Source of the DNA: Pseudomonas sp. L5B5
GTDB lineage: Bacteria > Pseudomonadota > Gammaproteobacteria > Pseudomonadales > Pseudomonadaceae
Direction: 5' to 3'
Length of the DNA stretch: 64,000 nt
Assembly (NCBI RefSeq): GCF_020520285.1
Contig: NZ_CP084742.1
Location: 2,852,001-2,916,000 of the forward strand
In this document: positions 26,846 to 34,338 of the stretch, piece after piece
How positions within the stretch are numbered: the stretch's first letter is position 1
How the letters are laid out: the number at the start of each line of letters is the position of its first letter
Program-made: the position numbers and the translations under genes
The notes under the pieces: model-generated
What the model was told of the DNA's origin: nothing
Seen by the model: only the letters and a program-made list of their open reading frames with translations
The model's database searches: none

Positions 26846-28045
26846 ATGAACAACGCTCTGAACCAGCTGCAACCCTACCCGTTCGAAAAGCTTCGCGCCT
26901 TGCTCGGCACCGTCACACCCAATCCGGACAAGCGCCCCATCGCCTTGTCCATCGGCGAACCCAAGCACCGTTCGCCGAGCTTTGTCGCCGAGGCCCTGGC
27001 CAGCAACCTCGACCAGATGGCGGTGTACCCCACCACACTGGGCATCCCGGCCCTGCGCGAAGCCATCGGCGCCTGGTGCGAGCGGCGCTTCGGCGTGCCG
27101 GAAGGCTGGATCGACCCGGCACGTAACGTGCTGCCGGTGAATGGCACCCGCGAGGCCCTGTTCGCCTTCACCCAGACCGTGGTCAATCGCGGCGAGGACG
27201 CCCTGGTCGTCAGCCCCAACCCGTTCTACCAGATCTACGAGGGTGCAGCGTTCCTGGCTGGCGCCAAGCCGCACTACCTGCCGTGCCTGGACGAAAACGG
27301 CTTCAACCCGGACTTCGATGCCGTGCCGACCGAGATCTGGCAGCGCTGCCAGATCCTGTTCCTGTGCTCACCGGGCAACCCTACCGGCGCACTGATTCCA
27401 CTGGCGACCCTGAAGAAGCTGATCGCCCTGGCCGACGAGCATGACTTCGTGATTGCCGCCGACGAGTGCTACAGCGAGCTGTATTTCGACGAACAGACTC
27501 CCCCGCCCGGCCTGCTCAGCGCCTGCGCCGAGCTGGGCCGCAAGGACTTCAAGCGCTGCGTGGTGTTCCACAGCCTGTCCAAGCGCTCCAACCTGCCAGG
27601 CCTGCGCTCGGGTTTCGTCGCCGGTGATGCCGAGATCCTCAAGGGCTTCTTGCTGTACCGCACCTACCACGGCTGCGCCATGCCGGTGCAGACCCAGCTG
27701 GCCAGCGTCGCCGCCTGGAACGACGAAGTCCATGTTCGGGCCAACCGCGCGCTGTACCGGGAGAAGTTCGATGCGGTGCTGGCAATCCTCTCGCCAGTCA
27801 TGGACGTGCAGCGCCCGGACGGCAGTTTCTACCTGTGGCCGAACGTGGCTGGTGACGACGCAGCGTTCTGCCGCGACCTGTTCGAACAAGAACACGTGAC
27901 CGTGGTCCCCGGCTCTTATCTGTCGCGGGATGTGGACGGCACCAACCCCGGCGCCGGTCGCGTGCGCATGGCCCTGGTGGCACCACTGGCCGAATGCGTC
28001 GAGGCCGCCGAGCGGATTCGCGATTTCGTGTTGCGCCGTCAATAA
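26846..28045 (+). CDS. dapC: Succinyldiaminopimelate transaminase
   Basis: DapC converts N-succinyl-2-amino-6-ketopimelate to N-succinyl-LL-diaminopimelate with glutamate as donor, in the succinylase route to lysine and peptidoglycan. The 399-residue fold-type I PLP enzyme has NPTG in SPGNPTGALIPL, the YSELYFDEQ strand and the PLP lysine in HSLSKRSNLPGLRSGF. It follows glnD by 39 bases. dapD and dapE, acting before and after it, lie 2.4 and 9.1 kb downstream. A misassigned aminotransferase is possible but context favours DapC. Confidence 0.93.
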   Translation: MNNALNQLQPYPFEKLRALLGTVTPNPDKRPIALSIGEPKHRSPSFVAEALASNLDQMAVYPTTLGIPALREAIGAWCERRFGVPEGWIDPARNVLPVNGTREALFAFTQTVVNRGEDALVVSPNPFYQIYEGAAFLAGAKPHYLPCLDENGFNPDFDAVPTEIWQRCQILFLCSPGNPTGALIPLATLKKLIALADEHDFVIAADECYSELYFDEQTPPPGLLSACAELGRKDFKRCVVFHSLSKRSNLPGLRSGFVAGDAEILKGFLLYRTYHGCAMPVQTQLASVAAWNDEVHVRANRALYREKFDAVLAILSPVMDVQRPDGSFYLWPNVAGDDAAFCRDLFEQEHVTVVPGSYLSRDVDGTNPGAGRVRMALVAPLAECVEAAERIRDFVLRRQ

Positions 28046-28057
28046 GCTCGCAAACCT

Positions 28058-28161
28058 GTAGGCGCGAAGCTTGCTCGCGATGAACGATAACGCGGTGCAT
28101 CAGGTGCACTGCGTCGTCTGAATCGCGGGCAAGTCGGATCGCCGCCCGCTCGCTCCTACAC
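28058..28161. repeat. REP/BIME-type intergenic repeat, copy 1
   Basis: A palindromic GC-rich element fills the gap between dapC and the antiporter gene. Its 5' arm (GTAGGCGCGAAGCTTGCTCGC) is a variant of the inverted sequence that ends it (CGCTCGCTCCTACA). Bases 28122-28161 are identical to 37078-37117, a 40-base match 9 kb away. This is the form of Pseudomonas REP sequences, which cluster between convergent or co-oriented genes. Confidence 0.85.
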
Positions 28162-28166
28162 CAGCG

Positions 28167-29813
28167 TCACTTCACCTGCCCCAGGTTCGCCTCGCTCAAG
28201 TCCAGTTCCGCCAGGACTTCACGCAGCACATCGTCGCCGATCTGATGCTGGCGGCTCAGGCGGTACAACTCCAGCCGCTGCGCCCGCAGGGCCTTGAGCC
28301 GCAGGTGACGCTCCAGCAGGTCCATCTGCTGGGCCAGTGCCTGGGCCTCGGCAGAATCGTTGTAGACCTCCAACTGATGCCGGTACTCGGCCATCAAGCG
28401 CCCCTTGAGCTCGCTGCTCAGTGCAGCCTGGGCCGCATCCGGAGCCTCGCTGGCTTCGGCCACATCTTCGGCCTCCAGGGCATGAATCGCCGCCTCGGCG
28501 GTCTTGCGCCACGCATCCCGAACCTCCCCTCGGCGCTTGTCGTCAGGGCTCTTGACGATGCCACGCAGCAACAGCGGCAAGGCGATGCAGGCCGCTACCA
28601 GGGACAGCAGGATCACCCCGGCGGCAATGAAGATCAGCAGGTCGCGCTCAGGAAAGGCCTCGCCGGCACCGAGGAACAGCGGCACCGACATCACGCCGGC
28701 CAGGGTCACCGCCCCACGCACCCCACCCAGGGTCAGCAGCCAGCAGGAGCGCGCTGTGGGCACCAGGGTCAACTCGCCCTTGCCACGCCAGCGCCGCAGC
28801 AGGCCAGACAAGCGCCAGATGCTCTGCACCCAGATGAAACGCAGCACCAGCAGCACCAGGAAGATCGCCACCACATCCAGGCAGCGATAGGCCAGGGTCG
28901 GCCAGAGCGAAGTCTCATGGCTGACCACCGCCTTGATGATGTCCGGCAGTTGCAGGCCCAAGAGCAGGAAGATCAGGCCATTGAAGGCAAATTCCAGCAA
29001 CGACCAGACGCTGCGATTGAGCAGCCGGGTACTGGTCTGACGGGGCAGCAAGTCGAGCCAGCTCTGCATCATCCCCGCCGCCACCGCCGACAGAATCCCC
29101 GAGGCGCCCAGGCGCTCGGCCAGGACATAGGCAGCGAACGGCAGCAGCAACATGAACACCACATGGGTCGCCGGATCATCCCAGCCGCGGGCGATCATCC
29201 AGGCCCGCAGGCGCCCCACCAGCCAGCTCAGGGCCACGCCTACCGCAAGGCCGCCCACCGCCACCAGGACGAAGGTCAGGCTGGCGTTGGCCAGGGAAAA
29301 TACCCCGGTGACCGCCGCTGCCAGGGCGAACTTGAAGGTCACCAGGCCCGAAGCATCGTTCATCAGCGCCTCGCCCTGGAGCATGTGCATCAGCGGGGTC
29401 GGCAGGCGATTCTGGGAAATCGCCGACACCGCCACGGCGTCGGTGGGCGACAGCACCGCTGCCAGGGCGAAGGCCACCGGCAGGGGAATGGTGGGCAGCA
29501 GCCAGTGGATGAAATAACCGGCACCGACCACGGTGAACAACACCAGCCCCACGGCCAGGGTCAGGATCGGGCCACGCAGGCGCCAGAACTCGCGCTTGGG
29601 CATGCGCCAGCCATCGGAAAACAGCAGGGGCGGCAGGAACAGGAAAAGAAACAGCTCCGGGTCCAGGGCCACATGCAGGCCCAGGGTCGGCCAGGCCAGC
29701 AAGGCTCCGGCCGTGATCTGCACCAGGGGCAGCGGCAACGGGATCACCCGCCCGACAAGACGCGAAAGGCTCACCAGCATCAGCAGGATGAGGACGGTGT
29801 AGGCGGTTTGCAT
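28167..29813 (-). CDS. Na+/H+ antiporter, NhaP/CPA1 type
   Basis: A cation:proton antiporter of the inner membrane. I set the start at the ATG at 29813 (MQTAYTVLILLMLVSLSRLVG), giving 548 residues; the frame is open 54 codons further but that part is Arg/Cys-rich and non-membrane. About twelve membrane segments occupy residues 1-430, with the family motifs LSPTDAVAVSAI and GEALMNDASGLVTF, the Asp pair of the ion site. A C-terminal cytosolic helical tail of about 120 residues, rich in Leu, Glu and Arg, may be regulatory. The ion specificity cannot be read from sequence. Confidence 0.9.
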   Translation of the reverse strand: MQTAYTVLILLMLVSLSRLVGRVIPLPLPLVQITAGALLAWPTLGLHVALDPELFLFLFLPPLLFSDGWRMPKREFWRLRGPILTLAVGLVLFTVVGAGYFIHWLLPTIPLPVAFALAAVLSPTDAVAVSAISQNRLPTPLMHMLQGEALMNDASGLVTFKFALAAAVTGVFSLANASLTFVLVAVGGLAVGVALSWLVGRLRAWMIARGWDDPATHVVFMLLLPFAAYVLAERLGASGILSAVAAGMMQSWLDLLPRQTSTRLLNRSVWSLLEFAFNGLIFLLLGLQLPDIIKAVVSHETSLWPTLAYRCLDVVAIFLVLLVLRFIWVQSIWRLSGLLRRWRGKGELTLVPTARSCWLLTLGGVRGAVTLAGVMSVPLFLGAGEAFPERDLLIFIAAGVILLSLVAACIALPLLLRGIVKSPDDKRRGEVRDAWRKTAEAAIHALEAEDVAEASEAPDAAQAALSSELKGRLMAEYRHQLEVYNDSAEAQALAQQMDLLERHLRLKALRAQRLELYRLSRQHQIGDDVLREVLAELDLSEANLGQVK

Positions 29814-30048
29814 AAAGCGCAGTTCCTGATCCGGACGTTCAAAGCAGACACACAAACGCGGCAACAATTCGCCGCGCAAGTGCCATATTAGCCGCTTAGA
29901 CTGCGCTGACGCCGCTGCACCTAAGTCGCAACGCCCGGGATGGCGCAACACGATGCGACAAAGCCCCGCGGCCACCGACGCCTAAGCGCTGCGGTCGTGG
30001 CATAATCCCGGACCTTTCATCTCCAGCATCTCCAAAGGGGGCAATTCC

Positions 30049-30411
30049 TTGACCGTTTCAAGCAAAACGTTGCACCTTTTCGGCATCAAGGCCTGCGACA
30101 CCATGAAAAAGGCGCGCACCTGGCTCGATGAACACGCTGTCAGCTACGACTTCCATGACTACAAAACCTGCGGCATCGACCGCGAGCACCTGAACCAATG
30201 GTGCGACGAACACGGCTGGCAGGTGGTGTTGAACCGCGCGGGCACGACCTTTCGCAAACTCGATGACGAAAGCAAAGCCGATCTCGACCAGGCAAAGGCC
30301 GTTGAACTGATGCTCGCGCAACCCTCGATGATCAAGCGCCCGGTGCTCGATCTCGGTGACAAGACCCTGATTGGCTTCAAGCCAGACCTTTACGCGGCAG
30401 CGCTCAAGTAA
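30049..30411 (+). CDS. ArsC-family reductase (YffB/Spx-like)
   Basis: A small thioredoxin-fold protein of 120 residues in the ArsC/Spx family, with one Cys in FGIKACDTMKKARTW (the CxxM-type N-terminal motif) and DYKTCGIDREHL. Family members include arsenate reductases and proteins with no shown reductase role; the CDTM pattern is typical of YffB, so arsenate reduction is not assured. I use a TTG start at 30049, preceded by AAAGGGGG at good spacing, since no ATG lies upstream in frame. It is followed by dapD after 33 bases, and YffB-like genes commonly sit next to dap genes. Confidence 0.88.
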   Translation: MTVSSKTLHLFGIKACDTMKKARTWLDEHAVSYDFHDYKTCGIDREHLNQWCDEHGWQVVLNRAGTTFRKLDDESKADLDQAKAVELMLAQPSMIKRPVLDLGDKTLIGFKPDLYAAALK

Positions 30412-30444
30412 GCCTGCCCAGTCAATTTCGCAAGAGGTAACCGC

Positions 30445-31479
30445 ATGTCCACTACCCTGTTCAGCCTGGCCTTCGGTGTCGGCACCCAGAATCGTCAAGG
30501 CGCGTGGCTGGAGGTGTTCTACGCCGCGCCACTGCTCAAGCCATCCGCCGAAATCATCGCTGCGGTCGCACCGATCCTGGGCTACAGCGAAGGCAACCAG
30601 GCCATCACGTTCACCACCGCCCAGGCCGCCCAGATGGCCGACGCGCTGAAGGGCATCGACGCGACCCAGGTCGCCCTGCTGACCCGCCTGGCCGAAAGCC
30701 ACAAGCCGCTGGTCGCCACCCTGCTGGCCGAAGACACCGAGCTGACCTCCACCCCAGAGGCTTACCTGAAGCTGCACCTGCTGTCCCATCGCCTGGTCAA
30801 GCCCCATGGCCTGAGCCTGGCCGGCGTGTTCCCGCTGCTGCCGAACGTCGCCTGGACCAGCCAGGGCGCCATCGACCTCGGCGAACTGGCCGAGCGCCAG
30901 CTGGAAGCACGCCTGCGCGGCGAGCTGCTGGAAGTGTTCTCGGTGGACAAGTTCCCGAAAATGACCGACTACGTCGTGCCGAGCGGCGTGCGCATCGCTG
31001 ACAGCGCGCGGATCCGCCTGGGCGCCTACATCGGTGAAGGCACCACGGTGATGCACGAAGGTTTCGTCAACTTCAACGCCGGCACCGAAGGCCCGGGCAT
31101 GATCGAAGGCCGTGTATCGGCCGGTGTGTTCGTTGGCAAGGGTTCGGACCTGGGTGGCGGTTGCTCCACCATGGGCACCCTGTCGGGCGGCGGCAATATC
31201 GTGATCAAGGTTGGCGAAGGCTGCCTGATCGGTGCCAACGCCGGCATCGGCATCCCCCTGGGCGATCGCAATACCGTGGAATCGGGCCTGTACGTGACCG
31301 CCGGAACCAAGGTGGCGCTGCTGGACGAGAACAACCAGCTGGTCAAGGTGCTCAAGGCCCGAGAACTGGCCGGCCAGCCTGACCTGCTGTTCCGCCGCAA
31401 CTCGGAAACCGGCGCGGTGGAGTGCAAGACCCACAAGTCGGCCATCGAGCTGAACGAAGCGCTGCACGCTCACAACTAA
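30445..31479 (+). CDS. dapD: 2,3,4,5-tetrahydropyridine-2,6-dicarboxylate N-succinyltransferase
   Basis: DapD succinylates tetrahydrodipicolinate using succinyl-CoA in lysine/diaminopimelate synthesis. The 344 residues are the longer Pseudomonas-type DapD. The N-terminal domain begins MSTTLFSLAFGVGTQNRQG. The C-terminal left-handed beta-helix has hexapeptide repeats from about residue 175 (VRIADSARIRLGAYIGEG) and the GGGCSTMGTLSGGGN region. It follows the ArsC-like gene by 33 bases and precedes csdA by 81. Confidence 0.97.
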   Translation: MSTTLFSLAFGVGTQNRQGAWLEVFYAAPLLKPSAEIIAAVAPILGYSEGNQAITFTTAQAAQMADALKGIDATQVALLTRLAESHKPLVATLLAEDTELTSTPEAYLKLHLLSHRLVKPHGLSLAGVFPLLPNVAWTSQGAIDLGELAERQLEARLRGELLEVFSVDKFPKMTDYVVPSGVRIADSARIRLGAYIGEGTTVMHEGFVNFNAGTEGPGMIEGRVSAGVFVGKGSDLGGGCSTMGTLSGGGNIVIKVGEGCLIGANAGIGIPLGDRNTVESGLYVTAGTKVALLDENNQLVKVLKARELAGQPDLLFRRNSETGAVECKTHKSAIELNEALHAHN

Positions 31480-31560
31480 GCGAGCCCAGCACTCGGTTCC
31501 ACCGGAACCCGCCGGGCGCTTATCATCAGCGCCCGGCCGGTTCAAACGAGTTTCGCCATC

Positions 31561-32766
31561 ATGCTTGTTCCCTCCCCGTGGCGCGCCGACTTCCCGGCCA
31601 TCGCCGCCCTGCAACGTCAGGACCAGACCTACCTGGACAACGCCGCCACCACCCAGAAGCCCCAGGCCCTGCTGGATGCCCTGGCGCACTACTACGCCAA
31701 TGGCGCGGCCAACGTGCACCGTGCCCAGCACCTGCCCGGCGCCCATGCCACCCAGGCTTTCGAAGACAGCCGCAGCAAGGTCGGCCAATGGCTCAATGTC
31801 GGCGATTGCGGACAGATCGTCTTTACCCATGGCGCGACTTCTGCGCTGAACCTCCTGGCCTATGGCCTCGAACATCAATTCCAGGCGGGCGATGAAATCG
31901 TCGTCAGCGCCCTGGAACACCACGCCAACCTGTTGCCCTGGCAGCAACTGGCCCAACGCCGCGGACTGGGCCTGGTGATCCTGCCACTGGACGCCGACGG
32001 ACTGATCGACATCGAGGCGGCCAGCCGCCTGATCGGCCCACGTACCCGCTTGCTGGCGGTCAGCCAGCTGTCCAACGTCCTCGGTGCCTGGCAGCCGCTG
32101 ACCCCGCTGCTGGCCATGGCCAGGGCGCAGGGTGCCTTGACCGTGATCGACGGCGCCCAGGGCGTGGTCCATGGCCGGCATGACGTGCAGGCCCTGGGTT
32201 GTGACTTCTACGTGTTCTCCAGCCACAAGCTGTACGGCCCCGATGGAGTCGGCGTGCTCTTCGGCCGCCACTCGGCGCTCAAGGAGCTGCGCCACTGGCA
32301 GTTCGGCGGAGAAATGGTGCAGGACGCCGATTACCAGCACGCCAGCTTCCGTCCGGCGCCCCTGGGCTTCGAGGCCGGCACTCCGCCCATCGCCGGTGTC
32401 ATCGGCCTGGGCGCCACCCTGGACTACCTTGGCGGCCTCGACCAGCAAGCCGTCGCCGAACATGAAGAAAAACTGCATGCCTACCTGCTGCACGGGCTGC
32501 AGGCCCGCAACGGCATTCGCCTGCTGGGTACGCCGCAACTGGCACTGGTCAGCTTCGTGGTCGATGGCGTGCATAACGCCGACCTGGCGCACCTGCTGAC
32601 CGAGCAGGGCGTCGCAGTGCGCGCCGGACATCACTGCGCCATGCCCCTGCTCAAGAGCCTCGGGCTGCACGGGGCGATCCGTGTATCGCTGGCGCTGTAC
32701 AACGACTCGGAGGATCTGGAACGCCTCTTCGAGGCCCTGGACCAGGCCCTGGAGCTGCTGCGATGA
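31561..32766 (+). CDS. csdA: Cysteine desulfurase / cysteine sulfinate desulfinase CsdA
   Basis: A group II (SufS/CsdA-type) PLP cysteine desulfurase that moves sulfur from cysteine as a persulfide. The 401 residues carry the PLP lysine in SSHKLYGPDGVGVLFG and the active cysteine Cys359 in RAGHHCAMPLL, which lies in the short loop of group II enzymes. It overlaps the sufE-like csdE by four bases, so the partner is encoded adjacent. In E. coli CsdA-CsdE serve CsdL/TcdA in making ct6A; tcdA lies next here too, so I prefer CsdA over SufS (no suf genes nearby). Confidence 0.92.
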   Translation: MLVPSPWRADFPAIAALQRQDQTYLDNAATTQKPQALLDALAHYYANGAANVHRAQHLPGAHATQAFEDSRSKVGQWLNVGDCGQIVFTHGATSALNLLAYGLEHQFQAGDEIVVSALEHHANLLPWQQLAQRRGLGLVILPLDADGLIDIEAASRLIGPRTRLLAVSQLSNVLGAWQPLTPLLAMARAQGALTVIDGAQGVVHGRHDVQALGCDFYVFSSHKLYGPDGVGVLFGRHSALKELRHWQFGGEMVQDADYQHASFRPAPLGFEAGTPPIAGVIGLGATLDYLGGLDQQAVAEHEEKLHAYLLHGLQARNGIRLLGTPQLALVSFVVDGVHNADLAHLLTEQGVAVRAGHHCAMPLLKSLGLHGAIRVSLALYNDSEDLERLFEALDQALELLR

Positions 32767-33173
32767 GCCTGCCGGAAGACGCCAGCACGGCATTGCGGGT
32801 ATTCCAGGACGCGGCCGGCTGGGAGCAACGGGCACGCCTGCTGATGCAGTGGGGCGAACGCCTGCCGGCCCTGGACGAAAGCGCCAGGACCGAGGCCAAT
32901 CGGGTACAGGGTTGCGAAAGCCAGGTCTGGCTGGTGGCGACCCTGCATGAGGACCATTGGCACTTTGCCGCCGCCACCGATGCGCGGCTGATCCGAGGCC
33001 TGGTGGCGCTGCTGCTGGCACGCGTCAACGGCCTGTCGGCGCCCGCGCTGCGCGAGGTGGACCTGGCGGACTGGTTCAACCAATTGGGCCTGTCACGCCA
33101 ACTCTCGCCCTCACGCGCCAACGGCCTGAATGCAGTGCTGCAACGGATGAGCGAACTGGCCAGCGCCCTGTAG
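32763..33173 (+). CDS. csdE: Sulfur acceptor protein CsdE (SufE family)
   Basis: CsdE accepts persulfide sulfur from CsdA and enhances its activity. The 136-residue SufE-fold protein has the reactive cysteine Cys51 in NRVQGCESQVWL. It overlaps csdA by four bases, and its TAG stop (33171-33173) forms the first bases of a REP-type repeat. The gene ends against tcdA on the opposite strand. Confidence 0.93.
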   Translation: MSLPEDASTALRVFQDAAGWEQRARLLMQWGERLPALDESARTEANRVQGCESQVWLVATLHEDHWHFAAATDARLIRGLVALLLARVNGLSAPALREVDLADWFNQLGLSRQLSPSRANGLNAVLQRMSELASAL

Positions 33174-33277
33174 CCGCTACCAAGCCCGCGAGGCTGCGAC
33201 AAGGGCCGAAGGACCTTCAGCGGATTCAAGACCCAGCGGCCGCTACGCGCCCGTGCGCAGCCTGCGGCAGCGGCTAC
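33170..33277. repeat. BIME-type inverted repeat between csdE and tcdA
   Basis: The element runs from GTAGCCGCTACC (33170-33181), which contains the csdE stop, to GGCAGCGGCTAC (33266-33277), which is its inverted near-copy (11 of 12). The inner part (GAGGCTGCG, CGCAGCCTGCGG) is also inverted. It differs from the other three repeats in the window, so it probably belongs to another REP family. It separates two convergent genes and could block read-through. Confidence 0.75.
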
Positions 33278-33311
33278 ACGGGCCAGTCCGTGAATGCCTA
33301 TGGCCGCAAGG

Positions 33312-34121
33312 CTACACCGCCTTGCTGCGCTCGGACGGACGGCGCACGCCGGCCACCAGCTTGTCCACGGCCTTGGTCGCCGCCACCATGCCGAAGGTCG
33401 CGGTCACCATCATCACCGCACCAAAGCCACCGGCGCAGTCGAGCTTGACCCCATCACCGACGAAGCTCTTCTGCAGGCAGATGCTGCCGTCCGGCTTGGG
33501 ATAGCGCAGCTGCTCGGTGGAAAACACGCACGGCACGCTGTAGTGCCGGGTCACGGTTCGCGAAAAACCATAGTCGCGCCGCAACGTGGAGCGCACCTTG
33601 GAAGCCAACGGATCGTTGAAGGTGCGGTTCAGGTCGCAGACCTGGATCAGGGTGGGGTCGATCTGCCCGCCGGCCCCGCCCGTGGTGATGATCTGGATCT
33701 TGCGCCGCTTGCACCAGGCGATCAGCGCTGCCTTGGCGTTCACGCTGTCGATGCAGTCGATCACGCAATCGATGTTCGGGGTGATGTATTCGGCCATGGT
33801 GTCACGGGTGACGAAGTCCGTGACCGCATGCACCGTGCACCCTGGGTTGATGCCCCGCAGGCGCTCGGCCATGACCTCGACCTTGGGTCGTCCCACGGTG
33901 CTGTCCAGGGCATGCAGTTGCCGGTTGCTGTTGCTGACGCAGACATCGTCCAGGTCGAACAGCGAGATTTCCCCCACCCCGCAACGGGCAATGGCTTCAG
34001 CCGCCCAGGAACCAACACCGCCGACGCCGACGATCGCCACATGGGCCGCCCGTAGCCGCTCCAGGCCTTCAATGCCATACAAACGGGCGACGCCGGCAAA
34101 CCGTGGATCTTCTGTACTCAT
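33312..34121 (-). CDS. tcdA: tRNA threonylcarbamoyladenosine dehydratase
   Basis: TcdA (CsdL) dehydrates t6A37 to the cyclic form ct6A using ATP, in partnership with CsdA/CsdE in E. coli. From the preferred ATG at 34121 it has 269 residues (MSTEDPRFAGVARLYG). The E1-like Rossmann domain carries GVGGVGSWAAEAIARCGVG and DLDDVCVSNSNRQ. The C-terminal hydrophobic stretch (AGGFGAVMMVTATFGMVAATKAV) looks like a membrane anchor. It is convergent with csdA-csdE. TsaB, needed to form the t6A substrate, is also in this window. Confidence 0.95.
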   Translation of the reverse strand: MSTEDPRFAGVARLYGIEGLERLRAAHVAIVGVGGVGSWAAEAIARCGVGEISLFDLDDVCVSNSNRQLHALDSTVGRPKVEVMAERLRGINPGCTVHAVTDFVTRDTMAEYITPNIDCVIDCIDSVNAKAALIAWCKRRKIQIITTGGAGGQIDPTLIQVCDLNRTFNDPLASKVRSTLRRDYGFSRTVTRHYSVPCVFSTEQLRYPKPDGSICLQKSFVGDGVKLDCAGGFGAVMMVTATFGMVAATKAVDKLVAGVRRPSERSKAV

Positions 34122-34338
34122 GACCATCACCTAAAAAACCGGCGCGCATTATAGGACTTCGCAGCGACAAGTTTTAAGCCGCAAGCTACAAGTAAAGAAC
34201 TTAAACGCAATTGCAGTGCCCAAGGTCCCGCCATCCCCTGTGCGCTGTACGCTCAGTTGAGGGCCAGTGTAGGATGCGCGCCGTTTGGCGCCTGCCACCC
34301 CTTCCCTCGTTCCACACCACTTGGAACCCGAAATAGCC

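Noticed and set aside
30058..33021. A 987-codon minus-strand frame opposite arsC-like, dapD, csdA and csdE
   Set aside because: Four clear plus-strand genes with conserved motifs lie beneath; no independent support.
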